Shown here: piece by piece, positions 1-8,908 of the stretch
Position numbering within the stretch: position 1 is the stretch's first letter
Layout: each line of letters starts with the position of its first letter
Origin: Oceanospirillum linum
GTDB taxonomy: Bacteria; Pseudomonadota; Gammaproteobacteria; Pseudomonadales; Halomonadaceae
DNA length: 64,000 bases
Direction: 5' to 3'
Assembly (NCBI RefSeq): GCF_001995095.2
Contig: NZ_MTSD02000007.1
Location: forward strand, 1-64,000
Position numbers and translations under genes: made by a program
Notes under the pieces: generated by a model
The model's database searches: none
What the model was told of the DNA's origin: nothing
The model's input: the letters and a program-made list of their open reading frames with translations, nothing else

Positions 1-1
1 G

Positions 2-163
2 GTATTGGTTGAAGAGTTCAAGGTTGATCCGCAACGGGTGCGGAGCAAAGGGTATGGTGAGTCGAGATTGTTAGATCCGGCAGATAACGAAGCGGCCCAT
101 AGCAGGAACAGGCGAATAGAGGCGGTTATTTATGCGGTTGAGATGCAAAAGCTGACACGCTGA
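2..163 (+). CDS. OmpA-family protein, C-terminal fragment (5' end outside window)
   Basis: The reading frame enters from the left edge and stops at TGA 161-163, giving 53 visible residues. The segment KGYGESRLLDPADNEAAHSR followed by NRRIEAV is the classic end of an OmpA-like peptidoglycan-binding domain, in which the Asp and the Asn-Arg-Arg motif contact diaminopimelate of the cell wall. The protein therefore probably anchors the outer membrane or an envelope complex to peptidoglycan. The N-terminal part, which would tell a porin from a lipoprotein or a MotB-type stator, lies outside the window. A hairpin terminator follows. Confidence 0.85.
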   Translation, partial: VLVEEFKVDPQRVRSKGYGESRLLDPADNEAAHSRNRRIEAVIYAVEMQKLTR

Positions 164-192
164 CAGATTCTGCTTTAATGGGGCTATTACTT

Positions 193-225
193 ATCCGGGG
201 AAGGTTTATTTCCCCGGATTTTTTA
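193..225 (+). terminator. Rho-independent terminator after the OmpA-like gene
   Basis: A 9-bp perfect stem (TCCGGGGAA 194-202 with TTCCCCGGA 210-218) and a 7-nt loop are followed by a run of T. It separates the OmpA-like gene from the convergent diguanylate cyclase. Confidence 0.85.
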
Positions 226-240
226 TGATGTACTACCGGA

Positions 241-1785
241 TCAGCTATCTTTTTTTATAGCTCTTCTCTCGAAACGGTCTGTTTTATTGGAAGCAAAAAC
301 AAACGTGTCTTTGCCGGATCGTTTAGCTTCATACATAGCACTATCTGCCATTTGAACCAGGCTATTGCCTGATGATTCGTGATCAGGGTATAGCGCGATA
401 CCCAGGCTGCAGGACAGGTTGGTTAAGCGGTGACCCTCCAGCTCATATGGACTATGCAGCTGGGTCAGAATATGCTCCGCGACCAAGGCTGCGGCATGAT
501 GATCTGACAGATGGTCGATCAGTAATGCAAACTCATCGCCGCCCATCCTGGCACAGGTATCGGATTCCCTGACCGCTGCTTGCAGGCGCTTTGCAACCTC
601 TATCAGAAGGGCATCACCGATATGGTGGCCATACTGATCGTTAACCTCTTTGAAGCCGTCCAGGTCGAGAAACATAACAGCAAAGCAATCAGGACTGCGT
701 TTCGCACTCACCAATGCATGATTGAGGCGCTCATAGAACAGAGAGCGGTTTGCAAGGTGGGTTAACTGATCATAATGAGCCATGTGTTCCAGTTGCAGCA
801 ATGCACGTTTTTCGCTGGATATATCCTGCAGAGTGCCGCAGATTCGTACAGGGTTTCCGGCCTCGTCCTGTTTAACCATGCGTCCTCTGTCGAGAACCCA
901 CACCCAGTGTCCCTGCTGATGACGTATCCTGTATTCGGATTGGTAGTAATCTTCTTTACCGGTCAGGTGATCATTGAGCTGGAGTCGCATTGTTTCAAGG
1001 TCATCCTGGTGAATCATAGACTCGAGCTTTGATAGTGTCAGCGGCTCCAGCTCTGCCATAGTAAATCCGGCAATGTCCGCCCATCGGTGATTGATCGCAA
1101 TTTTTTCAGAAAGACAGTCCCACTCCCAGGTGCCGGCATTTGTACCCCAGATAATATCATCCAGCCTTGTTTTCTCTGCCTGAAGCTGTGAGGCATGAAG
1201 GCGTTTCCGGTACAGCATGTAGGCCATAGCCGCTGTGGCGAACAACAGAGAGACCAGGGCAATTGCCAATAGGGTATAGATAAAAAGATCTTTAGAGCGA
1301 AGGTAGCTCAGTTGTTGCTTAACCATCTCTTCCAGTTGGTTCTGGTAATGCCAGAGGCTATCTTCTGCGGCCCTAAGGTCATTAATATCGGTCACAATGG
1401 AGAAGAGATAGTTTTGCTGATCCTGTTCAAAGGGGATAGCAGATACTTCTACGGTTCGGATGGAGCCATCGGCCAGCTTGTGACGGAAAATAAAGTAGTT
1501 GCGATTTTCCTTGCGGGCTAACTCCCGTTCAGCCGCTACGGCTTCAGGAGATAATGCATTGATCTCCTGAATATGCATCTGTTGTAGTTTATTTTTGCTG
1601 TAACCGTAGTACTCAGAAGCAGCCTGGTTTGCCCGGAATATTTTGCCACTTTCAGGCTCAATGAGCAGCATAACGACAGCGTGTTTTTCAAATAGATTGT
1701 CAAAGGTATCAGCCCGTAAAAGCGATGAAAAAAATACCGATAGCAGCAGAAAAAAAACGATAATATAGCGTTTCTGTGAAGCCAT
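241..1785 (-). CDS. Membrane-anchored PAS-PAS-GGDEF diguanylate cyclase
   Basis: This 514-aa protein is predicted to make cyclic di-GMP from two GTP. In order it shows an N-terminal hydrophobic signal or anchor (about 6-24), a PAS-like domain (about 28-140), a short coiled stretch, a transmembrane helix (about 168-191), a second PAS domain with PAC motif (about 205-325) and a GGDEF domain (about 335-500). The active-site GGDEF is intact at 415-419. The product-inhibition I-site RESD (406-409) lies five residues upstream, so allosteric feedback is expected. There is no EAL domain. The first PAS precedes the transmembrane helix and may be periplasmic, suggesting an envelope signal. The gene is divergent from the MscS gene and convergent with the OmpA-like gene. 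The input ligand cannot be read from the sequence. Confidence 0.93.
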   Translation of the reverse strand: MASQKRYIIVFFLLLSVFFSSLLRADTFDNLFEKHAVVMLLIEPESGKIFRANQAASEYYGYSKNKLQQMHIQEINALSPEAVAAERELARKENRNYFIFRHKLADGSIRTVEVSAIPFEQDQQNYLFSIVTDINDLRAAEDSLWHYQNQLEEMVKQQLSYLRSKDLFIYTLLAIALVSLLFATAAMAYMLYRKRLHASQLQAEKTRLDDIIWGTNAGTWEWDCLSEKIAINHRWADIAGFTMAELEPLTLSKLESMIHQDDLETMRLQLNDHLTGKEDYYQSEYRIRHQQGHWVWVLDRGRMVKQDEAGNPVRICGTLQDISSEKRALLQLEHMAHYDQLTHLANRSLFYERLNHALVSAKRSPDCFAVMFLDLDGFKEVNDQYGHHIGDALLIEVAKRLQAAVRESDTCARMGGDEFALLIDHLSDHHAAALVAEHILTQLHSPYELEGHRLTNLSCSLGIALYPDHESSGNSLVQMADSAMYEAKRSGKDTFVFASNKTDRFERRAIKKDS

Positions 1786-1946
1786 AGTGTTGCCTCTGTT
1801 ATTCTTGTCATCCGCTGAAAAAACATCTAAAAGCTTTGCATTATTGCTGCCGGTATACCTGAACAGAGATACCTGCTTTCATTGGATTGAGCATAAAAAA
1901 CCTCGTTTACCTGAGGCTTATTCATTATTAATTACTCGAGGGTGTT

Positions 1947-2867
1947 ATGAAAGATATTGTCAATGACAACCAGTGGATCTTGTCGCTTGTCTTTGTCTTC
2001 ACCTGTCTCTTATTGCGTTGGTTAAGCGTTAGGTTTGTAAAACGTGTTGTTAAAGATGAGGATAACCTCCATCGCCGCTGGACAAATACGATCACTAACA
2101 TTACCAGTCTAGTCATTATTATTGGTCTGGTGATTATTTGGTTGAGTGAACTGCGCTTTGTCGCACTTTCCATTGCAGCTTTTGCTGTTGCACTGGTTGT
2201 CGGAACCCGGGAGCAGATTCAGTGCTTTTTAGGTGCCATCTACATTGCCAGCAGCCGGGCATTCAGTATCGGCGATTGGATCAAAGTGGAGCATCACTAT
2301 GGTGAAGTGGTACGTAGTGACTGGCTGACAATCACCCTGCTGGAGGTTGATATCGAAGGAATGAGCTACGCTTACACTGGTCGCAGCCTGGTTATTCCAA
2401 ATAATAAATTCAGCACGGGTGTGATTAAGAACCTTAACTTTATGCGCCGCTATGTCGCCCATAGTTTCAGTATTGTCCGGGAAGCGGATGCCATCAGTGT
2501 TCGTGATGCTAGGCTCTACCTGGAGGATTTGGTCAGAGAATATTGCAGTCCATTTAAAGAAGTTGCTGACCGCTACAGTAGTTTGATTGAAAAACGACTG
2601 GGAATAGCTCTGAGTGTCTCTGATCTGAACGTTCGTGTTGCAACCAATGATACAGCCCGTAATGTGTTTGTTGTCACCATTTTTTGCCCAACACAGGAAG
2701 CAACCCGCATTGAAGAGGAGATTACAGAAGACTTCCTTGATTACTGGTACAGTATCACCCACAAACTGGATGCTTTTTATGGCCCGGATCAGCAACTGGA
2801 TGACGTACCGGAAGTTGTGGTTAGTGAAAGCCATCCGGCCCGACATCTTCGGCCGAAAAAAAGTTGA
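1947..2867 (+). CDS. MscS-family small-conductance mechanosensitive channel
   Basis: This 306-aa inner-membrane protein has three hydrophobic segments (about 10-28, 47-66, 69-92). They are followed by the MscS pore-helix signature, with small residues in AAFAVALVVGTREQIQCFLG and the beta-domain start SIGDWIKVEHHYGEVV. A cytoplasmic beta/alpha-beta domain runs to about residue 270. Family role: opening under membrane tension to release osmolytes after hypo-osmotic shock. The length is close to E. coli MscS (286 aa), so it belongs to the minimal rather than the MscK-like class. The start has a GAGGG Shine-Dalgarno 5 nt upstream. It stands alone, divergent from the cyclase. Ion selectivity cannot be inferred. 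Confidence 0.92.
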   Translation: MKDIVNDNQWILSLVFVFTCLLLRWLSVRFVKRVVKDEDNLHRRWTNTITNITSLVIIIGLVIIWLSELRFVALSIAAFAVALVVGTREQIQCFLGAIYIASSRAFSIGDWIKVEHHYGEVVRSDWLTITLLEVDIEGMSYAYTGRSLVIPNNKFSTGVIKNLNFMRRYVAHSFSIVREADAISVRDARLYLEDLVREYCSPFKEVADRYSSLIEKRLGIALSVSDLNVRVATNDTARNVFVVTIFCPTQEATRIEEEITEDFLDYWYSITHKLDAFYGPDQQLDDVPEVVVSESHPARHLRPKKS

Positions 2868-3027
2868 TACGGCAATAAGTTAGCGTACAGAAGCCCGTTG
2901 CGGCCATGAAGAAGTGCAATACCGTATTCAACATTTAGTGTACAATATCAGGCTCGAATTTATGTCTGATCAGGCAGTATTTTGAACCGGGTTAACCCCG
3001 CAATTTTCACACAGCAGACTGGTTTAT

Positions 3028-5406
3028 ATGAGTTATCAGGTACTGGCCCGTAAATGGCGTCCTAAAAATTTCCATGAGCTTGTTGGGCAGGATCATGTGC
3101 GCAGAGCGCTGGTGAGTGCCCTTGATAATGACCGTTTGCATCACGCCTACCTGTTTACCGGAACCCGTGGGGTAGGTAAGACGACTATCGCCCGGATTAT
3201 CGCAAAATGTCTGAATTGTGAAACGGGCGTAACATCCCGCCCCTGTGGTGAATGCAGCAGTTGTCGTGAGATTGATGAGGGGCGTTTTGTAGACCTGATT
3301 GAAGTGGATGCTGCATCACGGACCAAAGTGGAAGATACCCGTGAACTACTGGATAACGTGCAGTATGCGCCATCCCGTGGCCGCTACAAAGTGTACCTTA
3401 TTGATGAGGTGCACATGCTCTCTACCCATAGTTTTAACGCCTTACTTAAAACGCTGGAAGAGCCACCTCCCCATGTGAAATTTCTGCTGGCCACCACCGA
3501 TCCTCAAAAATTGCCAGTGACCGTACTATCCCGTTGTTTGCAGTTTAATCTGAAAAACATGCCGCCGGAGCGAGTGGTAGAGCACCTGAGCAACGTATTG
3601 ACCCAGGAGCAGATTCCGTTTGAAGATGCGGCGCTCTGGCAGCTGGGGCGTGCTGCCGATGGCAGTATGCGAGATGCACTCAGCCTGACGGATCAGGCCA
3701 TCGCTTATGGACAGGGGCATATCGATGCCGCTCAGGTTAGTGAGATGCTGGGCCTGGTCGATCAACGGCACGTTGGCGCTCTGATCGATCACCTGATCAG
3801 CCGTGATGCCAAAGCCCTGCTATCTGAAGTGACACGACTTTCTGAGCAGGCTGCAGATTTCGAAACGATTCTTTCAGATATGGCCCTTTATCTGCACCGT
3901 ATGGCCGTTGCCCAGCTGCTTCCGGACGCGGTAGATAATGCTCAGGGAGATCGTGAACAGGTTTTAACTCAGGCTGCCCGGCTGACCGCAGAGGATGTTC
4001 AGCTTTATTACCAGATTGCGATTAAGAGCCAGGAAGATCTGCCTTTGGCTCCCGATGCCCGAACCGGTTTTGAGATGGCATTGATCCGCATGGTTGCCTT
4101 TGCCCCTCAGGGTGTGCCCAGTGAAGGGGGTAGCCCGCTGTCAAGTCAGGCTATGCCTATGCAGGGGCAGCCTGTCTCAGAGGGGGCTCCTGAAAATGAT
4201 GCTCCGCAATCGGGCCAGCCTGACAGCACTAAAAAAAAAGAGCTAACGGACTTATCTCTGACTGAGCCACCCCAGAGCGCACCGGTACCTCAGCCTGTGG
4301 CTCAGGGAGTTTATGGCATACCAGATGACCCACAAAACATAGCTTTAAACCCTGATACCCCGGCTCCTGAGCCTCAGCTGGTGAAATTTACACCTCCTGC
4401 AGGAGGTTCGCCGAAACCGACGGATCAGACTACGCCGCCGGTATCAGAGGCCTCTGCTGATGAAGGCCGTTTTGGAGATACCCAGCCTCAGGAGGCCGGT
4501 TCCAGGGTGCAAAGTGCCAGAGCTTCTCTCGGGAGCGGGCTGAGAACGGTTCAGTTTCCATCAGCCAGCGCAGATAAAATCAGCCAGGCCTCGAAACGTT
4601 CCGCGATACCAAGCCAAGAGACGGGCGCTGACCATCTCAGGCTGCACAACAGCGTGAACACAGATCCCGGATCTACACCCGAAAAGACACCAGCGACTGG
4701 GAATGATATTCCGCCCTGGGAAGTGGTGCCGGTTCTTTCTGAGCCAAACCCGATCGCTGAGCCAAACCCGATCGCTGAGCCAAACCCGATCGCTGAGCCA
4801 AGCCCGGTAGCTGAGCCAAATCCGATAGCACAGGAGCACCCGAGTCCTCCGGCAGATCAACCGACCCAGACTCCGGCTCCGCCCACCCCGGAATATCAGG
4901 ACATGATGCCCGAGCCCATGTCTGAGGCTGTAAAGCAGGCACCGGCCCTGCGTGACACGGCTCTGCCTGAAACCGCGGAGGTGGAGATCACGCCCCTTGT
5001 TGGCCCCTGCCCTGAGCAACTGAATACCAACCAGGACTGGCTGCAGGCATTTGCTCACCTTCCCCTTAAAGGGCTCGATCGTTCACTGGCAAAAAATGCG
5101 GCCCTGCTGTCCCGTGAAGGCACCCATCTGCAGTTTGCCCTTAAAGCAGTAACCGAAAACTTTTTAACGCCGGAACGCCAAGCCAGCTGGCAAGCAAGTA
5201 TTCAAAAGCTATTTAACGAACCCCTGACCATTGAAATCAGTGCGTTCAGCACAGATCTGGACACACCAGAAGACTATGAAGCGGCTCTGAAGCAGAGACG
5301 GCAGCAGCAGGCTGAAGCACTATTTGCCCGCGACCCTGTTATTCAGGCGTTGCAGCAGAACTTTGACGCACAGGTTCTGAGTGAGAGCGTGGAACCTTTG
5401 ATTTAG
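3028..5406 (+). CDS. dnaX: DNA polymerase III subunits tau/gamma
   Basis: This clamp-loader ATPase loads the beta sliding clamp and, in its long tau form, couples polymerase cores and helicase at the fork. The 792-aa product has an AAA+ module at the N-terminus: Walker A GTRGVGKTT (about 45-53), a four-cysteine zinc module (C64 region, CxxC pair in RPCGECSSCRE), Walker B LIDEVHML and sensor 1 LLATTD. A collar domain runs to about residue 365, then a long Pro/Gln-rich linker (about 370-655) and a C-terminal alpha-binding domain (about 660-792). It is longer than E. coli DnaX (643 aa), mainly because of the linker. An A9 run in the linker could yield a gamma-like short form, and five 18-bp repeats encode EPNPIA-like hexapeptides. 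It leads the conserved dnaX-ybaB-recR group. The start lacks a strong Shine-Dalgarno. Confidence 0.97.
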   Translation: MSYQVLARKWRPKNFHELVGQDHVRRALVSALDNDRLHHAYLFTGTRGVGKTTIARIIAKCLNCETGVTSRPCGECSSCREIDEGRFVDLIEVDAASRTKVEDTRELLDNVQYAPSRGRYKVYLIDEVHMLSTHSFNALLKTLEEPPPHVKFLLATTDPQKLPVTVLSRCLQFNLKNMPPERVVEHLSNVLTQEQIPFEDAALWQLGRAADGSMRDALSLTDQAIAYGQGHIDAAQVSEMLGLVDQRHVGALIDHLISRDAKALLSEVTRLSEQAADFETILSDMALYLHRMAVAQLLPDAVDNAQGDREQVLTQAARLTAEDVQLYYQIAIKSQEDLPLAPDARTGFEMALIRMVAFAPQGVPSEGGSPLSSQAMPMQGQPVSEGAPENDAPQSGQPDSTKKKELTDLSLTEPPQSAPVPQPVAQGVYGIPDDPQNIALNPDTPAPEPQLVKFTPPAGGSPKPTDQTTPPVSEASADEGRFGDTQPQEAGSRVQSARASLGSGLRTVQFPSASADKISQASKRSAIPSQETGADHLRLHNSVNTDPGSTPEKTPATGNDIPPWEVVPVLSEPNPIAEPNPIAEPNPIAEPSPVAEPNPIAQEHPSPPADQPTQTPAPPTPEYQDMMPEPMSEAVKQAPALRDTALPETAEVEITPLVGPCPEQLNTNQDWLQAFAHLPLKGLDRSLAKNAALLSREGTHLQFALKAVTENFLTPERQASWQASIQKLFNEPLTIEISAFSTDLDTPEDYEAALKQRRQQQAEALFARDPVIQALQQNFDAQVLSESVEPLI
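4231..4265 (+). promoter_or_regulatory. Candidate dnaX slippage site (A9) with stops in both shifted frames
   Basis: Nine consecutive A (4231-4239) are read as AAA AAA AAA GAG in the dnaX frame. Shifting to the -1 frame, or adding one A, gives TGA at 4263-4265 after eight further codons. Losing one A gives TAA at 4244-4246 almost at once. Either event would make a protein of roughly 405-412 residues, the size expected for a gamma subunit that keeps the ATPase and collar. Downstream, CTGAGCCAC (4262-4270) can pair perfectly with GTGGCTCAG (4297-4305). Family knowledge: E. coli makes gamma by ribosomal frameshifting, and Thermus makes it by transcriptional slippage on an A9 run. Use of the site here is inferred. 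Confidence 0.6.
4741..4830 (+). repeat. Five tandem 18-bp units inside dnaX
   Basis: Five head-to-tail units beginning GAGCCAAACCCGATCGCT encode EPNPIA three times, then EPSPVA, then EPNPIA. The first three units are identical at DNA level, which points to recent expansion by slippage. They lie in the flexible linker of tau, where length changes are tolerated. Confidence 0.9.
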
Positions 5407-5528
5407 ACTGTGAGTCTGTTTCTTACGCAAAGCCTGACCTGATCATGCGGGATCGGAAAAGACAGATCGTTTTACCCGTTTAATATGAGGTAAAACGGTG
5501 AATGACCAAGCGACTTGAGGATGAAATA

Positions 5529-5855
5529 ATGTTTAAAGGCGGAATGGGTAACCTGATGAAGCAGGCGCAGGAGATGCAGGAAAAAATGCAGAAACTGCAG
5601 GAAGAAGCCGCTAATCATACTGTGACCGGTGAGTCCGGTGCTGGCATGGTGAAGGTCACCATGAACGGACGGCATGATGTGAGCGCTGTTTCCATTGATG
5701 ATAGCCTGATGAGTGAAGATAAAGAGATGCTGGAAGACCTGCTTGCCGCTGCCGTGAATGATGCTGTTCGCCGCGTTGAGACAAGCACCCAGGAAAAAAT
5801 GGCTGAACTGACCGGTGGCATGCAGATGCCTCCCGGGTTTAAAATGCCATTCTGA
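5529..5855 (+). CDS. ybaB: YbaB/EbfC nucleoid-associated protein
   Basis: This 108-aa DNA-binding protein of the YbaB/EbfC family forms a tweezer-like dimer that coats DNA. It begins [20 protein letters not shown], an amphipathic helix typical of the family, and ends with the Pro/Met-rich tail [11 protein letters not shown]. The ATG at 5529 is chosen over an upstream in-frame ATG at 5502 because GAGG lies 8 nt before it and the product then has the family length (109 in E. coli). It sits between dnaX and recR, as in most gammaproteobacteria, and the three are usually linked functionally in DNA maintenance. A strong terminator follows, so recR probably has its own promoter. Confidence 0.95.
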   Translation: MFKGGMGNLMKQAQEMQEKMQKLQEEAANHTVTGESGAGMVKVTMNGRHDVSAVSIDDSLMSEDKEMLEDLLAAAVNDAVRRVETSTQEKMAELTGGMQMPPGFKMPF

Positions 5856-5888
5856 TCGGTGAAGGTTTAACCTGAACGGATCAAGCGT

Positions 5889-5914
5889 AAAAAGCCGCTG
5901 ATCAGCGGCTTTTT
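5889..5914 (+). terminator. Terminator after ybaB
   Basis: AAAAAGCCGCTGA pairs with TCAGCGGCTTTTT, a perfect palindrome with flanking A and T tracts. It could end transcription in either direction. Confidence 0.88.
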
Positions 5915-6027
5915 ACGTTGTCACTTTTACTTTTATAATGGTCACTCTTGATCTGGCTGGTGCTTATTCTCATATATCAGCCTGTAAATGATAATCCTGC
6001 TTGAAAGGTCTGACTTAAGGATCTGCT

Positions 6028-6630
6028 ATGGCTTTCAGCCCCTTGGTTGAAGAACTGATTACCGCCTTACGATGCCTGCCCGGTGTTGGGCCCAAATCGG
6101 CTCAGCGTATGGCTCTGCACCTTCTTGAGCGAGAGCGTGAAGGTGGCTTCCGGCTGGCAGAGATATTGGAACGTGCCCTGGAGCATGTCGGACAATGTCA
6201 GGAGTGTCGAACCCTGACAGAAGAACCCGTGTGCAGCCTGTGCAGAAGTGAGCGTTGCAACAGCGAGCTTTTATGTGTTGTCGAGACGCCAGCAGATCAG
6301 ATTGCAATGGAGCAGGCCGGAGGGTTCGATGGTCGTTATTTTGTCCTGACCGGACATTTATCCCCCATTGACGGCATCGGCCCGGATGCTCTGGGGCTGG
6401 ATCACCTGGAAGCCAAGGTTCGCCGGGACCTGGTCAAAGAGGTTATTCTGGCTACAAACCCCACCGTAGAAGGCGAAGCAACCGCTCACTATATCTCCGA
6501 AATGTTGCAGCATTTACCGGTAACCGTAACCCGCCTGGCCCATGGTATTCCTGTGGGTGGCGAGCTTGAATATATTGATGGTGGGACCCTGAGCCGAGCG
6601 ATGGCTGGCCGGTTACCTATGGCGAAATAA
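6028..6630 (+). CDS. recR: Recombination mediator RecR
   Basis: This 200-aa protein acts with RecF and RecO to load RecA on gapped single-stranded DNA coated with SSB. It shows the N-terminal helix-hairpin-helix ([20 protein letters not shown]), a four-Cys zinc finger (about residues 57-72, CQEC then CSLC), and a Toprim domain (from about 80, [19 protein letters not shown] with the DG-rich acidic motif further on). The length equals E. coli RecR (201 aa). AGGA sits 7 nt before the ATG. Its stop codon overlaps the rnd start by one base, indicating translational coupling with ribonuclease D. Confidence 0.97.
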   Translation: MAFSPLVEELITALRCLPGVGPKSAQRMALHLLEREREGGFRLAEILERALEHVGQCQECRTLTEEPVCSLCRSERCNSELLCVVETPADQIAMEQAGGFDGRYFVLTGHLSPIDGIGPDALGLDHLEAKVRRDLVKEVILATNPTVEGEATAHYISEMLQHLPVTVTRLAHGIPVGGELEYIDGGTLSRAMAGRLPMAK

Positions 6631-7769
6631 TGACCGAAGATACAATCGAATACCGTTTTATCGATTCTGACAGCCTCCTGAAAGAGCGCTGCACCCACTG
6701 GCTGACCTGTAGTGTTATCGCACTGGATACAGAGTTTATCCGTGTGGACACCTTCTATCCGAAAGCAGCCCTGATTCAGGTACAGGACAACCAGGGATGC
6801 TGGCTGATTGACCCTCTTACCATTTCAGACTGGGGGCCTTTTAAGCAGGTGCTGAACGCTGAGCAAACCTTAAAAGTGCTGCATGCCTGCTCGGAAGATC
6901 TTGATGTTTTTGCCAAACTGACCGGCACCTTACCCAAGCCAATGATGGATACTCAGGTCGCACTGGCCTTTCTTGGAGAAACCCTCTCCGTTGGCTATCA
7001 GCGCATGGTAGAGAGTTGGCTGGATATCTCTCTGCAAAAAGAGGAAACCCGGTCAGACTGGCTACAGCGCCCCCTGACCCAAAGTCAGTGTGCTTATGCC
7101 GCCGCTGATGTGTTTTATCTGTATAAAATCTGGCCAAAAATAGAGCAGAAATTACAGGAACAGAATCGTTTCGACTGGTGTCGTCAGGAGTGCGCACAGA
7201 TCATTCGTCTGTCAGAGCAAGCACCGGATGATGAATTTTATTTTCTGCGGGTCAAGCAGGCATGGAAACTGAATCAGGAGCAACTTGCTGTGCTTCAGGT
7301 CTTAGCGGCCTGGCGGGAACAGGAGGTCCGGGAGCGAAATATCCCCCGTGGTCGTCTGATTTCCGATAACCTGCTGTGGCTGATCGCCCTGAAACTGCCC
7401 GCCAACCGAATGGAACTGTCCCGGATAGAAGGCATTCGCCACGGCACCATCAAAAAAGACGGCGATGATATTCTTGAACTGGTGGATATCGCCCGAAACC
7501 GGGCTCAGGCCATGTGGCCCGCTTCACTGCCATCTCCCATTGGCCACCCTTACCGGGATTGGTCAAAAGCGATGAAGAAGCAAGTGCGTCAGATCGCAGA
7601 AGCACATAACCTGCCACCGGAACTACTGGTCAGAAAACGCCAGATGGAACAGGTATTAAACCGGGCAATACGCGGTGAACTCAACTTTATACCTGAAGAG
7701 TGGCGTGGATGGCGGGAAAGCCTGGTCGGCCAGCCCCTGATTGACCTGCTGGATAAGTTGCGTAGTTAG
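6630..7769 (+). CDS. rnd: Ribonuclease D
   Basis: This 379-aa 3'-5' exoribonuclease trims tRNA and other small RNA precursors. The DEDDy catalytic set is visible: ALDTEFIRVD near residue 30 (Asp, Glu), HACSEDLDVF near 87 (Asp), and YAAADVFYLY near 155 (Asp with the Tyr four residues later). An HRDC domain follows (about 210-290) and then a second HRDC-like C-terminal region. The length matches E. coli RNase D (375 aa). The ATG overlaps the recR stop, and ycgL and ycgN follow on the same strand. This recR-rnd-ycgL-ycgN order is common in Pseudomonas-like and Oceanospirillum-like bacteria. Confidence 0.96.
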   Translation: MTEDTIEYRFIDSDSLLKERCTHWLTCSVIALDTEFIRVDTFYPKAALIQVQDNQGCWLIDPLTISDWGPFKQVLNAEQTLKVLHACSEDLDVFAKLTGTLPKPMMDTQVALAFLGETLSVGYQRMVESWLDISLQKEETRSDWLQRPLTQSQCAYAAADVFYLYKIWPKIEQKLQEQNRFDWCRQECAQIIRLSEQAPDDEFYFLRVKQAWKLNQEQLAVLQVLAAWREQEVRERNIPRGRLISDNLLWLIALKLPANRMELSRIEGIRHGTIKKDGDDILELVDIARNRAQAMWPASLPSPIGHPYRDWSKAMKKQVRQIAEAHNLPPELLVRKRQMEQVLNRAIRGELNFIPEEWRGWRESLVGQPLIDLLDKLRS

Positions 7770-7800
7770 TCCGCCTCACACCGATATAACGGGAAAAACA

Positions 7801-8088
7801 GTGAAAGTTATTTGCGAAGTATTTAAAAGCCCACGTAAAGATGAGATGTACATTTACGTAGATAAAAAGGAAGGCCTGAAACGTGTACCCAAAGAACTGC
7901 TGGAGATCTTTGGTACACCCAAAACGGTTATGACCATGCTTATCCGGGAAGAAAAAGACCTTGCCCGAGTCAAATCAGAAGATGTTCTGAGGGATATTCG
8001 TGAAAAAGGCTTCTATCTGCAAATGCCACCGAAAAAAGATGAATACCTGCTGGATCTGTATAAAGCCCCCACAGAAGGCAAATACTGA
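7801..8088 (+). CDS. ycgL: YcgL family protein
   Basis: This 95-aa small soluble protein of the YcgL (DUF709) family has no established biochemical function. The diagnostic segments CEVFKSPRKDEMYIYV, LLEIFG and EKGFYLQMPP are all present. I start it at GTG 7801 (MKVICEVFKSPRK), which gives the normal family length. The open frame continues upstream into rnd with no homologous sequence. It follows rnd by about 30 bp and precedes ycgN by 2 bp, so it is almost certainly in the rnd operon. Neighbourhood conservation suggests a role near RNA metabolism, but that is only context. Confidence 0.9.
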   Translation: MKVICEVFKSPRKDEMYIYVDKKEGLKRVPKELLEIFGTPKTVMTMLIREEKDLARVKSEDVLRDIREKGFYLQMPPKKDEYLLDLYKAPTEGKY

Positions 8089-8090
8089 AA

Positions 8091-8537
8091 ATGAGTGATA
8101 CAGGACACTTCTGGGAACATAAAAAACTAGCAGAGATGAACCCTGATGAATGGGAATCTTTGTGTGATGGTTGCGGTAAATGTTGTCTGCATAAAATGGA
8201 AGATGAAGACGACGGCACCGTCTACTACACCGACGTTGCCTGCAAGTTGCTCGATATAACCCAGTGCCACTGCAACGATTACGCCAACCGCAAACAGCAC
8301 GTACCAGAGTGTTTAAAGCTAACGCCAGAAGATGTACAAGCTTTTGACTGGTTACCGCATACCTGTGCCTATCGGCTGATCAAAGAGAGTAAACCTCTGC
8401 CAGAATGGCACCACCTGCTCACCGGCGATAAAAAAAGCATCCACAAAGCCCGCCAAAGTATTAAAGGCCGAGCCGTCAGCGAACAAGTGGTTCATCCCGA
8501 CGAAATGGAATGGCACATCATCCAATGGGTTGAATAG
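8091..8537 (+). CDS. ycgN: YcgN family cysteine-cluster protein
   Basis: This 148-aa protein of the UPF0260/YcgN family has many conserved cysteines: CDGCGKCCLHKM near residue 25-33, then CKLLDITQCHCNDY, PECLKL and HTCAYRL. These are spaced like an iron-sulfur or zinc binding site, and the related Fe-S cluster-binding YkgJ family shares the CxxCxxCC motif. Its function is unknown. It begins 2 bp after the ycgL stop, so the two are probably co-translated. The length agrees with E. coli YcgN (about 153 aa). It is the last gene of the operon before the CRISPR-Cas region. Confidence 0.93.
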   Translation: MSDTGHFWEHKKLAEMNPDEWESLCDGCGKCCLHKMEDEDDGTVYYTDVACKLLDITQCHCNDYANRKQHVPECLKLTPEDVQAFDWLPHTCAYRLIKESKPLPEWHHLLTGDKKSIHKARQSIKGRAVSEQVVHPDEMEWHIIQWVE

Positions 8538-8669
8538 CCACTCCCCGGATATTCACCGCAATCGGTACAGTGGTGAGTATCCACCCCGTATTTCTATTCA
8601 TCTCTCTATCTATCTCTGCTCACTCCCGTGGCCTCTACCCATTCCATAACCCGATCATTCACCTGTTTT

Positions 8670-8714
8670 GTAGGGTGGCATAAGTGGTGAGGCACGAACC
8701 GCGTCATGCACCAC
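8670..8714. repeat. Short dispersed-repeat-like palindrome in the ycgN-cas3 gap
   Basis: The 371-bp gap 8538-8908 contains no convincing gene. Within it, GTAGGGTGGCATAAG (8670-8684) is partly mirrored by GTCATGCACCAC (8703-8714), an arrangement like intergenic repeats of many Gammaproteobacteria. The remainder, closest to cas3, is AT-rich (8776-8822) and is the likely location of the cas promoter, though no unambiguous -35/-10 pair stands out. Confidence 0.4.
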
Positions 8715-8908
8715 AACCTCAGATCAGAATACGATCCTCAAGCCAAATACGCTCCCTTGCCCCTTGGTATTAATGACCCTCAAAAAAAGAATTGTTATTG
8801 TGTATTTTTATTAAAGGATTAAGGCAGAACCTGCGATGTAAATTATCGTACCTTTAGGGTAGGCTCAGGCAGGACTGTTTAGGATAGTAAGCACATAGGG
8901 ATATTGTT

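Noticed and set aside
2229-2846. Minus-strand 205-aa ORF over the MscS gene
   Set aside because: It is fully antisense to a clear channel gene; composition is that of a shadow frame.
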